The position numbers were made by a program, and so were the translations under genes. The notes beneath the pieces are model-generated. The model was not told the origin of the DNA, ran no database searches, and was given only the letters and a program-made list of their open reading frames with translations. This document shows, in pieces, positions 1 to 6,674 of a stretch of 7,370 bases of DNA. The number at the start of each line of letters is the position of its first letter. Position 1 is the stretch's first letter. The DNA lies in the NCBI GenBank assembly GCA_012839145.1, contig DUNY01000064.1, forward strand, positions 1-7,370, in the 5' to 3' direction. This DNA is from Thermoanaerobacterales bacterium (lineage in GTDB: Bacteria > Bacillota > Thermosediminibacteria > Thermosediminibacterales > Tepidanaerobacteraceae).

Positions 1-370
1 CAATAAGTCTCATAGCATCGGCTTCCACATTACCTACGGGAAAAGTTCGAGCCGCATCGCCGTTATAGCCTTGAAACAGCGCCCCTATATCTATACTTAT
101 AATATCACCATCTTTAAGGGTTCTTAATCCAGGTATTCCATGTACTACCTCTTCATTTATAGAAGCACATATAGATGCGGGAAATCCTCGATAGTCCTTA
201 AAAGTTGGAATGGCTTTATGGCTTAATATAAACTCTTCTGCGATTTCATCAAGTTCCTTAGTGGTAATTCCCGGCTTTATATGTCCCTTGATTTCTTCTA
301 GTGCCAATGCCGTGATTTTACCAGCCTTTCTCATAAGCTCTATTTCTCGTTGGGATTTTATAATAATCAT
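1..370 (-). CDS. map: Methionine aminopeptidase type I, 5' part (gene runs off the left edge)
   Basis: Removes the initiator methionine from nascent proteins in the cytoplasm, using a two-metal centre. I translated 123 codons from the ATG at 368-370; the product begins [19 protein letters not shown], the usual N-terminus of bacterial type I MetAP. The catalytic histidine is visible in VVHGIP (H77). Two of the metal-ligand aspartates are in the segment [17 protein letters not shown] (D94 and D105). The remaining ligands lie beyond the window. The gene lacks an SH3-type N-terminal extension, so it is the short form. Its ATG overlaps the adk TGA by four bases (ATGA), which suggests translational coupling, and an AAGGGTG ribosome-binding-like stretch lies inside the end of adk. 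Position after secY-adk is standard for Firmicutes, where infA and rpmJ usually follow. Not broken within the visible part. Confidence 0.97.
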   Translation of the reverse strand, partial: MIIIKSQREIELMRKAGKITALALEEIKGHIKPGITTKELDEIAEEFILSHKAIPTFKDYRGFPASICASINEEVVHGIPGLRTLKDGDIISIDIGALFQGYNGDAARTFPVGNVEADAMRLI

Positions 371-1020
371 GACTTTACACCCTTTAGATGCCTTTTAATG
401 TCTTCAAAAACTTCATCTATGGGCCTTGCCCCATCTACGGTTGCCAACAGCTGATAGCGATTGTAATAATCAATAAGTGGAGCGGTTGTGGTTTCATATA
501 CTTTTAATCGTTTTTTTACCGTATCCGTTTCATCATCTTTGCGAACAATAAGCTTACCGTTGCATTTATCACAAATACCCGGATTTTTCGGTGGGCTGAA
601 TTTTATATGAAAAGTTGCACCACATTGCTTGCATGTTCGCCTTCCTGTGAATCTTTCAATAAGATTCTCTTGGTCAACTTCAATGCTTAAAACCAAGTCC
701 AGTTTAATGCCTTTTTGTTTCATATAATTAGCCAGGCTTTCAGCTTGACTTACGGTTCTGGGGAAACCGTCCAGTAAAAATCCCGTTTTACAGTCATTCA
801 TATCCAGTCGTGATTCTACGATCCCTTCAACGACTTCATCGGGCACCAGAAGGCCTTTGTCAATGTATTCAGCAGCCTTTTTACCCAAAGGAGTTTGCTC
901 GGACACTGCTTTTCTAAATATCTCCCCCGTTGAAATATGGCAAATCCCAAATTCATCGGCTATCTTCTTTGCTTGGGTACCTTTACCCGCTCCCGGTGGT
1001 CCCAGCTAAATAATCCTCAC
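367..1020 (-). pseudogene. adk: Adenylate kinase, interrupted by an in-frame TAG at codon 5
   Basis: Adenylate kinase converts ATP + AMP to 2 ADP. The natural start is the GTG at 1018-1020: an AGGAG site (1030-1034) sits 9 nt upstream and the product would begin MRII, matching the family start MRIILLGPPGAGKGT. The fifth codon is TAG (1006-1008) where the family has a hydrophobic residue, often Leu; one T-to-A change from TTG would explain it. The rest is intact: P-loop GPPGAGKGT (residues 7-15, K13), STGE at 30-33, DGFPRT at about 84-89, a LID with Cys4 zinc site (C130, C133, C150, C153), and a normal C-terminus; 217 codons in all. No ATG, GTG or TTG occurs in frame between the stop and the GTG at 904-906 (codon 39), which would give a 179-residue protein without the P-loop. 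A CTG directly after the stop (1003-1005) would keep the P-loop. Whether this is a real mutation, a sequencing error or a rescued gene cannot be decided here. The next gene, map, overlaps its TGA. Confidence 0.9.
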
Positions 1021-1029
1021 TTTTAATCA

Positions 1030-1034
1030 CTCCT
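1030..1034 (-). promoter_or_regulatory. Shine-Dalgarno site marking the true adk start
   Basis: AGGAG overlapping the secY TAG stop, 9 nt before the GTG at 1018-1020. It supports this GTG, upstream of the in-frame TAG, as the original adk start. The GTG at 904-906 has no comparable site at a sensible distance and would remove the P-loop. Confidence 0.75.
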
Positions 1035-2286
1035 ATTTTAGAAATCCCTGATAATGCCTCATAAGCATCTGAGCTTCAATGGCCTTCATGGTCTCTAATG
1101 CAACACCTACAACAATTAAGAGAGCAGTTCCTCCAAAAGATATGTTTATTCCCGATAAAGCAGTCATAAAATAGGGCATTAGAGCAATAGCCGCTAAAAA
1201 TAACGCTCCCACCAGTGTTATCCTGTTCATTATACGACTGATATACTCAGCCGTAGGCCTGCCCGGCCGCATTCCCGGTATGAAACCACCGTATTTCTTC
1301 ATATTGTCTGCCACTTCCACCGGATTAAATGTTATGGCGGTATAGAAATACGTAAAGAACACTATAAACAGGGCATACAACACTGCATACAACCACCCGC
1401 TGGGTTTTAAGAACTCGGCAATACTTGTCATAACTTTGCTATTTGGAAAGAACCCAGCCAAAGTACTGGGGAACAGCAGGATTGACATGGCAAATATTAC
1501 CGGTATAACACCGGCTGCATTGACTTTTATAGGTATATGGGTCGATTGTCCGCCATATACTTTTCGGCCTACAATTCGCTTGGCGTATTGTACGGGCACC
1601 CTACGTTCTGCTTCCTGCACGGCGATAACTCCTACGATTACTACTACTCCCAATATGGCAAAAATCACTAACATTAATAAATTTATCGTTCCCACTTTAG
1701 TTAAAGCATAAAGTTGATAAACGCTGGCGGGAATTCGCGATACGATCCCGGCAAAGATAAGAAGAGATATGCCATTACCAATGCCTTTATCGGTAATTTG
1801 CTCACCCAGCCACATCAGAAATGCCGTACCTGCCGTGAGGCTTATTACTACCACGATATTACTGAGAATACCGGGCTTCATGGCGCTTCTAAAGCCGATT
1901 GAAAGACCCGTAGCTTGTATTAGTCCCAGAATAACCGTACCGTACCGGGTATACTGAGCAAGAATCTTACGCCCTGCCTCCCCTTCCTTTGCAAGCTCCT
2001 CCCACCGTGGGATGACTATAGTCAGAAGCTGTACAATGATGGAAGCGTTTATATATGGTGTAATACTCATGGCAAAAACCGAAAACTGTTTGAATGCACC
2101 ACCTGAAATTATATCAAAAAATCCAAGCAGGGCACCCTTTTCGATCATAGCCCGGACTGCATTGGGGTCCATACGGGGTACCGGTACAAAGGTCCCGATC
2201 CTAAAGAGTATTAACATCAAGGCAGTATATTTAATTCGCTTTCTTAAATCCGGTATCTTCCAGGCATTTCTCAAGGCATCCAGCAT
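1033..2286 (-). CDS. secY: Preprotein translocase subunit SecY
   Basis: Pore-forming subunit of the SecYEG channel, which moves unfolded preproteins across, and membrane proteins into, the cytoplasmic membrane. The 417 residues contain about ten hydrophobic segments, roughly at 20-36, 67-92, 114-131, 141-162, 170-187, 200-223, 257-280, 298-320, 354-376 and 384-404. Family landmarks are visible: SITPYINASIIVQLL (74-88), the GIGNGISLLIF motif near 168-178, the cytosolic loop QEAERRVPVQYAKR (224-237), and the loop GGFIPGMRPGRPT containing R340, equivalent to the Arg needed for SecA-driven transport in E. coli. The C-terminus ends HYQGFLK as usual. The ATG lies 1 nt after the rplO stop, and its GAGGTGAT ribosome binding site is made of the last rplO codons, so translation is probably coupled to rplO. 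Slightly shorter than the Bacillus protein (about 430 residues) but complete. Confidence 0.98.
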   Translation of the reverse strand: MLDALRNAWKIPDLRKRIKYTALMLILFRIGTFVPVPRMDPNAVRAMIEKGALLGFFDIISGGAFKQFSVFAMSITPYINASIIVQLLTIVIPRWEELAKEGEAGRKILAQYTRYGTVILGLIQATGLSIGFRSAMKPGILSNIVVVISLTAGTAFLMWLGEQITDKGIGNGISLLIFAGIVSRIPASVYQLYALTKVGTINLLMLVIFAILGVVVIVGVIAVQEAERRVPVQYAKRIVGRKVYGGQSTHIPIKVNAAGVIPVIFAMSILLFPSTLAGFFPNSKVMTSIAEFLKPSGWLYAVLYALFIVFFTYFYTAITFNPVEVADNMKKYGGFIPGMRPGRPTAEYISRIMNRITLVGALFLAAIALMPYFMTALSGINISFGGTALLIVVGVALETMKAIEAQMLMRHYQGFLK

Positions 2287-2287
2287 A

Positions 2288-2728
2288 TTATATCACCTCT
2301 GCCTTTCCACCGGCTGCCTCTATCTTTTCTTGTGCCGATTTTGAGAAAGCATTTGCCTGGACGTCTATTTTTACCTTTAGCTCACCGTTGCCAAGAATCT
2401 TTACTCCATCCTTGACTTTTTTAATGATACCCTTCTCGATTAACAGCTCTGGGGTTATTTTTGTATTCTCTTCAAAGATATTTAAATCATCTATATTCAC
2501 CAACGTAAATTGTTTTTTGAATATATTTGTGAAACCCCTCTTTGGAAGACGCCTGTACAGAGGCATCTGGCCGCCTTCAAATCCCGGACGAACTCCACCG
2601 CCGCTGCGGGCATTCTGACCTTTATGACCCCGAGTAGAAGTTTTACCGCGACCCGAGCCGATTCCCCTGCCTACTCTTTTGGGCTTTTTGGCGGAACCTT
2701 CAGCGGGAGAAAGATCATGCAATCTCAT
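2288..2728 (-). CDS. rplO: 50S ribosomal protein uL15
   Basis: Large-subunit protein that binds 23S rRNA late in assembly. I place the start at the ATG at 2726-2728, giving 146 residues starting [12 protein letters not shown], exactly the family form and length. A GTG at 2735-2737 is open upstream, but it overlaps the AGGAGG site (2737-2742) that serves the ATG at 8-nt spacing, so it cannot be the start. Residues about 18-64 are the typical Gly/Arg/Lys-rich extended arm ([42 protein letters not shown]) that threads into rRNA. The C-terminal globular part ends AGGKAEVI, the usual end. The gene before it is rpsE, only 24 nt away; rpmD, which normally sits between the two, is absent. Confidence 0.97.
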   Translation of the reverse strand: MRLHDLSPAEGSAKKPKRVGRGIGSGRGKTSTRGHKGQNARSGGGVRPGFEGGQMPLYRRLPKRGFTNIFKKQFTLVNIDDLNIFEENTKITPELLIEKGIIKKVKDGVKILGNGELKVKIDVQANAFSKSAQEKIEAAGGKAEVI

Positions 2729-2736
2729 TGGTTGCA

Positions 2737-2742
2737 CCTCCT
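2737..2742 (-). promoter_or_regulatory. Shine-Dalgarno site that fixes the rplO start
   Basis: AGGAGG on the minus strand, 8 nt before the ATG at 2726-2728. The upstream in-frame GTG (2735-2737) shares a base with this site, so the longer 149-residue reading is ruled out on spacing. Confidence 0.85.
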
Positions 2743-2752
2743 CTATAGTTTG

Positions 2753-3259
2753 CTATCCTAGTATTTCTTCCACAGTTTTATCACGAAGCTTTGCTACTTC
2801 TTCAGCTCTCTTCAGTTGTTTCAAGGCTACTATCGTTGCATTTACCATGTTTCTGGCATTAGCAGATCCCAAAGACTTGCTTACTATATCCGTAAAACCT
2901 GCCAGTTCCACAACGGCTCTTACCGGTCCTCCGGCGATAACTCCGGTTCCTTCGGGAGCGGGTTTTAACAGAACTTTACCGGCTCCGAAAATTCCAAGAC
3001 TTTCATGTGGAATAGTTCCTTCTAACATGGGAACGTCGATTAAATTCTTTTTCGCATCTTCAATGCCTTTGCGAATGGCTTCAGGTATTTCTTGGGCTTT
3101 TCCGGTGCCAACACCCACCTTACCTTTCTTATTTCTGACCACCACAAGAACGGCAAATCGGAAGTTTTTACCTCCCTTGACGACCTTGGCCACTCGGTTT
3201 ATGGAAACTATCTTTTCTACAAATTCACTTTCTTCTGCATTCCTATTCCTGTGTTGCAA
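2753..3259 (-). CDS. rpsE: 30S ribosomal protein uS5
   Basis: Small-subunit protein at the mRNA entry side, involved in decoding fidelity and contacting uS4 and uS8. The 168 residues contain the N-terminal dsRBD-like domain (about 13-76: [20 protein letters not shown], then [19 protein letters not shown]) and the C-terminal S5 domain ([52 protein letters not shown]). The KGGKNFRF loop corresponds to the region where spectinomycin-resistance changes map in other bacteria; it looks wild type, with no deletion. The start is TTG (3257-3259), supported by a GGAGG site 7 nt upstream and the lack of an ATG near the N-terminus. It follows rplR by 15 nt. The usual downstream neighbour rpmD is missing and rplO comes directly next. 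The stop is TAG. Confidence 0.97.
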   Translation of the reverse strand: MQHRNRNAEESEFVEKIVSINRVAKVVKGGKNFRFAVLVVVRNKKGKVGVGTGKAQEIPEAIRKGIEDAKKNLIDVPMLEGTIPHESLGIFGAGKVLLKPAPEGTGVIAGGPVRAVVELAGFTDIVSKSLGSANARNMVNATIVALKQLKRAEEVAKLRDKTVEEILG

Positions 3260-3274
3260 AGTTGTACCTCCCTT

Positions 3275-3640
3275 CTAAAAATCTAATCCAGCTTCCCGGG
3301 CAGCATCTGCCAAGGCTTTTATTCGACCATGGTATATATAACCACTCCGGTCAAAGGTTACAGCCTTAATACCCTTTTCCAAAGCTTTCTTTGCAATAAG
3401 GTCACCGACTAACTTGGCTGACTCTATGTTTACACCGGTTACACTTTCTTTTATGGTAGGGTCAAGTGTTGATGCCGCTGCTAAAGTGTGCCCGTCTTCA
3501 TCGTTAACAATCTGAGCATACACATGTCTTTGGCTTTTGTAGACACACAAGCGGGGCTTAACACTTGTACCGAAGGTTTTTTTGCGAACCCGCAGATGTC
3601 TTCTTTTCCGGGCAGTGTTGCGTGATTCCTTTTTTAACAT
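3275..3640 (-). CDS. rplR: 50S ribosomal protein uL18
   Basis: One of the 5S rRNA-binding proteins; with uL5 it attaches the 5S RNP to the central protuberance. The 121-residue length is standard. The N-terminus is a very basic RNA-binding tail ([19 protein letters not shown]) and the C-terminus carries the family ending with [19 protein letters not shown]. The central part contains [20 protein letters not shown], the usual beta-strand region. ATG start, with a GGGAGGG site 6 nt upstream. It lies between rplF (22 nt before) and rpsE (15 nt after) in the normal spc order. Nothing unusual. Confidence 0.97.
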   Translation of the reverse strand: MLKKESRNTARKRRHLRVRKKTFGTSVKPRLCVYKSQRHVYAQIVNDEDGHTLAAASTLDPTIKESVTGVNIESAKLVGDLIAKKALEKGIKAVTFDRSGYIYHGRIKALADAAREAGLDF

Positions 3641-3662
3641 GGTTATCCCTCCCTATAGCTTG

Positions 3663-4199
3663 TTATGCTCCGGTCTTGCCTTCTTTGCGCCGTACAACTT
3701 CGTTTTCATATCGGATACCTTTACCCTTGTAGGGCTCAGGTTCTCTAACCGCTCTAATATTTGCCGCGATCTGACCTACCATACCCTTATCAATTCCCTT
3801 TACCACAATCCTATTAGGCGCCGGCACCTCAAATTCAATGCCCTGAGGTGGATCAAATTCCACGGGATGAGAATATCCAACAGTTAAAACCAGCTTGTTG
3901 CCTTGTTTTGCCGCTCTATAACCTACACCTTCAAGAACAAGCTTCTTTTCAAAACCTTCCACAACCCCTGCTACCATATTGTTTATTAATGAACGGGTTA
4001 AGCCATGTAAAGCTTTGTGATTTTTTCCCTCCGACGGCCGTTCTACGATTATTTCGGAATTTTCAGCTTTAATTGCCATATCTTTATGGAATTCTCGGCT
4101 TATGCTGCCTTTTGGGCCTTTGACCTTAACTTGGTTGCCCTTAACAGTCACTTCAACCCCCTGGGGGATTTTAACCGGCATTTTTCCAATTCTGGACAT
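3663..4199 (-). CDS. rplF: 50S ribosomal protein uL6
   Basis: Large-subunit protein near the GTPase-associated centre and sarcin-ricin loop, made of two tandem repeats of the same fold. The 178 residues begin [17 protein letters not shown], the standard N-terminus. The first repeat ends near residue 80 ([19 protein letters not shown]) and the second carries [14 protein letters not shown] and VGYSHPV segments. The C-terminus has the signature [20 protein letters not shown], ending KTGA. ATG start with AGGAGG 7 nt upstream. Spacing is 21 nt from rpsH and 22 nt to rplR. Complete and ordinary. Confidence 0.98.
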   Translation of the reverse strand: MSRIGKMPVKIPQGVEVTVKGNQVKVKGPKGSISREFHKDMAIKAENSEIIVERPSEGKNHKALHGLTRSLINNMVAGVVEGFEKKLVLEGVGYRAAKQGNKLVLTVGYSHPVEFDPPQGIEFEVPAPNRIVVKGIDKGMVGQIAANIRAVREPEPYKGKGIRYENEVVRRKEGKTGA

Positions 4200-4220
4200 G
4201 TCTTCACCTCCTAGTCTTAT

Positions 4221-4619
4221 CTACCATACGTAGCAGATTACCTCGCCGCCGATTTGCTCTTTTCGTGCCTCTTTATCTGTCATAATTCCTTTGGATGTAG
4301 AAATTATTACTGTTCCTAAGCCACCCATTACCCTAGGGATCTCATTTTTATTAGCATATATTCTCAGGCTGGGCTTTGATATCCGCTTAATACCTGTTAT
4401 TACTTTCTGTTTGTTAGGTCCATACTTGAGATGAACTTTTATAACCCCTTGCTTCCCATCCTCGATAACTTCATAGTCCCTGATATATCCTTCGTCTTTC
4501 AAGACTTGAGCAATGGCTTTTTTCATATTGGAACATGGGATTTCCACTTCGGGATGTCCCACATCATTAGCGTTTCGGATGCGGGTTAGCATATCTGCGA
4601 TAACATCGGTCATAGCCAA
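4221..4619 (-). CDS. rpsH: 30S ribosomal protein uS8
   Basis: Primary 16S rRNA-binding protein of the central domain, needed for platform assembly; in E. coli it also represses the spc operon by binding its mRNA. The 132 residues begin [18 protein letters not shown] and end with the signature [20 protein letters not shown] followed by VICYVW. I use the TTG start (4617-4619) because a GGAGG site lies 8 nt upstream; the ATG two codons on would be 14 nt away, and the Bacillus protein likewise begins M-x-MTD. I see no obvious copy of its rRNA target in the gaps here, but folding was not computed. The stop is TAG. Confidence 0.97.
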   Translation of the reverse strand: MAMTDVIADMLTRIRNANDVGHPEVEIPCSNMKKAIAQVLKDEGYIRDYEVIEDGKQGVIKVHLKYGPNKQKVITGIKRISKPSLRIYANKNEIPRVMGGLGTVIISTSKGIMTDKEARKEQIGGEVICYVW

Positions 4620-4650
4620 TGAAAATACCTCCCTTCATTCTGACTTCTAC

Positions 4651-4836
4651 TCACCAACTAGCTTTTCTTACTCCGGGTATTTCACCGCGATGGGCAAGCT
4701 CTCTAAAACATATACGGCATATACCAAATTTGCGCAAATACGCATGAGGCCTACCGCAAATCTTACACCGATTGTACTTACGAGTTGAAAATTTTGCAGG
4801 TCTCTTTTGCCTAGCGATTAAAGATTTTTTGGCCAA
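4651..4836 (-). CDS. rpsZ: 30S ribosomal protein uS14, zinc-binding short form
   Basis: Small-subunit head protein close to the mRNA/tRNA path. The 61-residue length and the zinc ribbon C24-x2-C27-x12-C40-x2-C43 ([18 protein letters not shown]) identify the short C+ paralogue, called RpsZ or RpsNA in Bacillus, not the long zinc-free form. The C-terminus [11 protein letters not shown] is the family ending. The start is TTG (4834-4836), with AAGGAGG (4844-4850) 7 nt upstream. It sits in its normal place between rplE (18 nt before) and rpsH (31 nt after). Some Firmicutes keep a second, zinc-independent copy elsewhere for zinc starvation; none is visible here. Confidence 0.97.
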   Translation of the reverse strand: MAKKSLIARQKRPAKFSTRKYNRCKICGRPHAYLRKFGICRICFRELAHRGEIPGVRKASW

Positions 4837-4854
4837 ACCTTTCCCTCCTTCCTT

Positions 4855-5391
4855 TTATGCAAAAGGCATACCGAGGTTTTTTAAAAGTTCCCGGGCCTCT
4901 TCGTCGGTTTTCGCTGTAGTTACAATGGTTATGTCCATACCCCTGACACGATCTATTTTATCATAATCTATCTCAGGGAAAATAAGCTGTTCTTTAATCC
5001 CCAAAGTATAATTCCCTCTGCCGTCAAATGCGTCGGGAGATACCCCCCTAAAGTCCCTGACTCTCGGAAGGTTTACATTGAAGAGTTTATCTAAGAAATC
5101 ATGCATTTTTTGTGCTCGCAAAGTGACTTTGGCTCCTACAGGCATGCCTTCGCGCAGTTTAAATGCTGCAATGGATTTACGTGCTTTTGTAACTACAGGC
5201 TTTTGCCCTGTAATTTGCGCCATATCACCAGTGGCAGCTTCAACTGCCTTGGGGTTTTCCCGAGCATCATTAATGCCCATGTTGACAACAACCTTTTCAA
5301 TCCTAGGCACTTCCATGATACTTTTATAATTAAACTTTTGCATCAAAGCAGGGACAACTTCGTTCAAATATTTCTCCTTCAATCTAGACAT
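4855..5391 (-). CDS. rplE: 50S ribosomal protein uL5
   Basis: 5S rRNA-binding protein of the central protuberance; it contacts P-site tRNA and forms an intersubunit bridge with the head of the small subunit. The 178 residues match the family length. Recognisable segments are [14 protein letters not shown] (about 28-41), [20 protein letters not shown] (about 61-80), GVKV-like [36 protein letters not shown] and the C-terminal [23 protein letters not shown] start with a GGAGG site 7 nt upstream. It is 20 nt after rplX and 18 nt before rpsZ. Complete, with nothing unusual. Confidence 0.98.
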   Translation of the reverse strand: MSRLKEKYLNEVVPALMQKFNYKSIMEVPRIEKVVVNMGINDARENPKAVEAATGDMAQITGQKPVVTKARKSIAAFKLREGMPVGAKVTLRAQKMHDFLDKLFNVNLPRVRDFRGVSPDAFDGRGNYTLGIKEQLIFPEIDYDKIDRVRGMDITIVTTAKTDEEARELLKNLGMPFA

Positions 5392-5411
5392 AATGCTACC
5401 TCCCTTCCTGT

Positions 5412-5735
5412 CTATCTATCCAAAACCTCTTCGCATTTCTTACATATACGAACCTTTGACCCGTCGGCAAGCGCTTTATGACCCACCCGGGCAGGTTTAT
5501 TGCATTTGCCGCAAACCACCATTAATTTAGAGGTATAAATAGGCACTTCTATTTCCAAAATACCGCCTTGGGGCATATTAGCCGTAGGTTTTTGATGCTT
5601 AGTAGCCATGTTAACGCCTTCCACTATGGCTTTCTTTTTTCGAGGGAAGACTTTTATAACCTTGCCTTTTTTGCCCTTATCCTTTCCCGAGAGGACGCAA
5701 ACTGTATCGCCTTTTTTAATATGGACCTTTTCCAA
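5412..5735 (-). CDS. rplX: 50S ribosomal protein uL24 with a Cys4 C-terminal zinc-ribbon-like tail
   Basis: Assembly-initiator protein that binds the 5' domain of 23S rRNA. I start it at the TTG at 5733-5735, giving 107 residues beginning [17 protein letters not shown]. An open GTG three codons upstream (5742-5744) lies within the AGGAGG site (5744-5749) that serves the TTG at 8-nt spacing. A KOW motif covers about residues 6-32 ([20 protein letters not shown]). The conserved VEGVNM (38-43) and [12 protein letters not shown] (55-66) follow. The tail holds C75-x2-C78-x19-C98-x2-C101 ([19 protein letters not shown]), a likely zinc knuckle that the B. subtilis protein lacks. It follows rplN after the longest gap in the window (58 nt), which contains a hairpin. 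The stop is TAG. Confidence 0.95.
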   Translation of the reverse strand: MEKVHIKKGDTVCVLSGKDKGKKGKVIKVFPRKKKAIVEGVNMATKHQKPTANMPQGGILEIEVPIYTSKLMVVCGKCNKPARVGHKALADGSKVRICKKCEEVLDR

Positions 5736-5743
5736 GAAACACA

Positions 5744-5749
5744 CCTCCT
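5744..5749 (-). promoter_or_regulatory. Shine-Dalgarno site that fixes the rplX start
   Basis: AGGAGG on the minus strand, 8 nt before the TTG at 5733-5735. The more upstream GTG (5742-5744) falls on the edge of this site and cannot use it, so the TTG is preferred and the protein is 107 residues, not 110. Confidence 0.85.
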
Positions 5750-5763
5750 CATATCAAGCTTCA

Positions 5764-5786
5764 TGATTTTCCCATTGGGAAAATCA
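5764..5786 (-). repeat. Perfect inverted repeat (hairpin) between rplN and rplX
   Basis: In the transcript, TGATTTTCCC pairs perfectly with GGGAAAATCA across a 3-nt AAT loop, a 10-bp stem. It occupies the middle of the 58-nt rplN-rplX gap and ends 14 nt before the AGGAGG of rplX. No U-run follows, so it does not look like a rho-independent terminator. It could protect or expose an mRNA end, or modulate rplX translation; its role is unknown. As DNA it is a 23-bp palindrome around one central base, so it could also be a protein site, though a site inside an operon is less likely. Confidence 0.8.
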
Positions 5787-5793
5787 ATAGGGA

Positions 5794-6162
5794 TTACAAC
5801 ACTTCCGGAGCTAAAGATATAATCTTCATATAGTCCTTTTCCCGAAGTTCCCTGGCTACAGGACCGAATATACGCGTCCCGCGGGGGTTTTTATCATCAC
5901 TTATAATAACGGCGGCATTTTCATCAAATCTAATATATGAGCCGTCTCTACGTTGCAAGCCTTTCTTCGTTCTAACGATAACGGCTTCGACGACTTCTCC
6001 CTTTTTAACAACGCCGTCGGGTGTTGCACTTTTAACAGAGGCTATAACAACATCGCCTATATTGGCAAATTTTCGCCCCGAACCACCCAAAACTTTAATG
6101 CACATTAATTCCTTGGCGCCGGTGTTATCAGCTACATTGAGTCTTGTTTGAACTTGTATCAT
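5794..6162 (-). CDS. rplN: 50S ribosomal protein uL14
   Basis: Large-subunit interface protein that takes part in intersubunit bridges and is the docking site of the silencing factor RsfS in other bacteria. The 122-residue length is canonical. It begins [20 protein letters not shown] and carries the family signature region around residues 60-75 ([20 protein letters not shown]), followed by [20 protein letters not shown] and ending near [12 protein letters not shown] start, with a GGAGG site 8 nt upstream. It follows rpsQ by 18 nt. The 58-nt gap after it is the longest in the window and holds an inverted repeat. Confidence 0.98.
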   Translation of the reverse strand: MIQVQTRLNVADNTGAKELMCIKVLGGSGRKFANIGDVVIASVKSATPDGVVKKGEVVEAVIVRTKKGLQRRDGSYIRFDENAAVIISDDKNPRGTRIFGPVARELREKDYMKIISLAPEVL

Positions 6163-6180
6163 GCAAAAAACCTCCCTTCT

Positions 6181-6438
6181 CTACTGGGCTTTCCGTACAA
6201 TCTTAACCAGCCTCCAGCGTTTATGACGGCTAAGGGGTCTTGTTTCCATGATGGTCACAATATCGCCCACTTTACATTCATTATTTTTATCATGGGCTTT
6301 GAATTTTTTGGTTCTCTTTATGGTCTTGCCGTAAAGAGGGTGTCTCATCAGTCTTTCCACGGCAACCGTTATGGTCTTATCCATTTTATCGCTGACCACT
6401 ACTCCCGTGCGTACCTTTCTTTGATTTCGTTCGGCCAT
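6181..6438 (-). CDS. rpsQ: 30S ribosomal protein uS17
   Basis: Primary 16S rRNA-binding protein of the 5' domain, an OB-fold protein. The 85-residue length is typical. It starts [20 protein letters not shown], and [20 protein letters not shown] and the C-terminal [20 protein letters not shown] match conserved blocks of the family. ATG start with a strong AAGGAGG 7 nt upstream. It lies 20 nt after rpmC and 18 nt before rplN in the standard rpmC-rpsQ-rplN order. The stop is TAG. Nothing unusual. Confidence 0.97.
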   Translation of the reverse strand: MAERNQRKVRTGVVVSDKMDKTITVAVERLMRHPLYGKTIKRTKKFKAHDKNNECKVGDIVTIMETRPLSRHKRWRLVKIVRKAQ

Positions 6439-6458
6439 GTGTATCCCTCCTTCTTATA

Positions 6459-6674
6459 TCACTTTTGGCTGCCAAGCTTTAACTTTTCATTTTTTCTTTC
6501 CGTGAGGACCGTCTTTATGCGCGCTATGGTTTTTCTGACTTCACGAATCCTCATGGGGTTATCAAGCTGGCCGGTGGCTGCCTGAAACCGGAGGTTAAAC
6601 AGTTCGCTTTTCAGGCCCTTTTCCTTCTGCAACAATTCTTGATCAGAGAGGTCACGAATCTGCTTAAGCTTCAT
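6459..6674 (-). CDS. rpmC: 50S ribosomal protein uL29
   Basis: Small helical protein beside the polypeptide exit tunnel, part of the landing site for SRP and trigger factor together with uL23. The 71 residues form two predicted helices: [20 protein letters not shown] and the [20 protein letters not shown] second helix, joined by the conserved [20 protein letters not shown]. It is a few residues longer than the Bacillus protein (about 66) because of a basic C-terminal tail. The ATG overlaps the end of rplP by 11 nt, and its GGTGA-type ribosome binding site is inside rplP, so translation is probably coupled. Confidence 0.96.
   Translation of the reverse strand: MKLKQIRDLSDQELLQKEKGLKSELFNLRFQAATGQLDNPMRIREVRKTIARIKTVLTERKNEKLKLGSQK

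Noticed and set aside
367..906. adk starting at the GTG at 904-906 (179 residues)
   Set aside because: The 38 residues upstream are perfect adenylate kinase sequence including the P-loop, without which the enzyme could not bind ATP, and a good ribosome binding site stands before the GTG at 1018-1020.
1006..1008. TAG in adk as a reassigned sense codon (for example pyrrolysine)
   Set aside because: Seven of the fifteen stops in the window are TAG (rpsC, rpsQ, rplX, rpsH, rplR, rpsE, secY), all at normal family ends. TAG is clearly a working stop here, and the position is a hydrophobic core strand, not a site known for an unusual residue.
2729..2752. A degraded rpmD remnant in the rpsE-rplO gap
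   Set aside because: The 24-nt gap is filled by the AGGAGG site and its spacer; nothing in it resembles uL30.
2679..3278. A 199-codon open frame on the plus strand opposite rpsE and the start of rplO
   Set aside because: It is antisense to two certain genes, has no recognisable domain, a low-complexity composition, and no ribosome binding site of the kind used by the real genes. The other plus-strand frames are rejected for the same reason.
5764..5786. The rplN-rplX hairpin as a rho-independent terminator
   Set aside because: No run of U follows the stem; the next bases lead directly to the rplX ribosome binding site, and terminating here would cut off essential genes.
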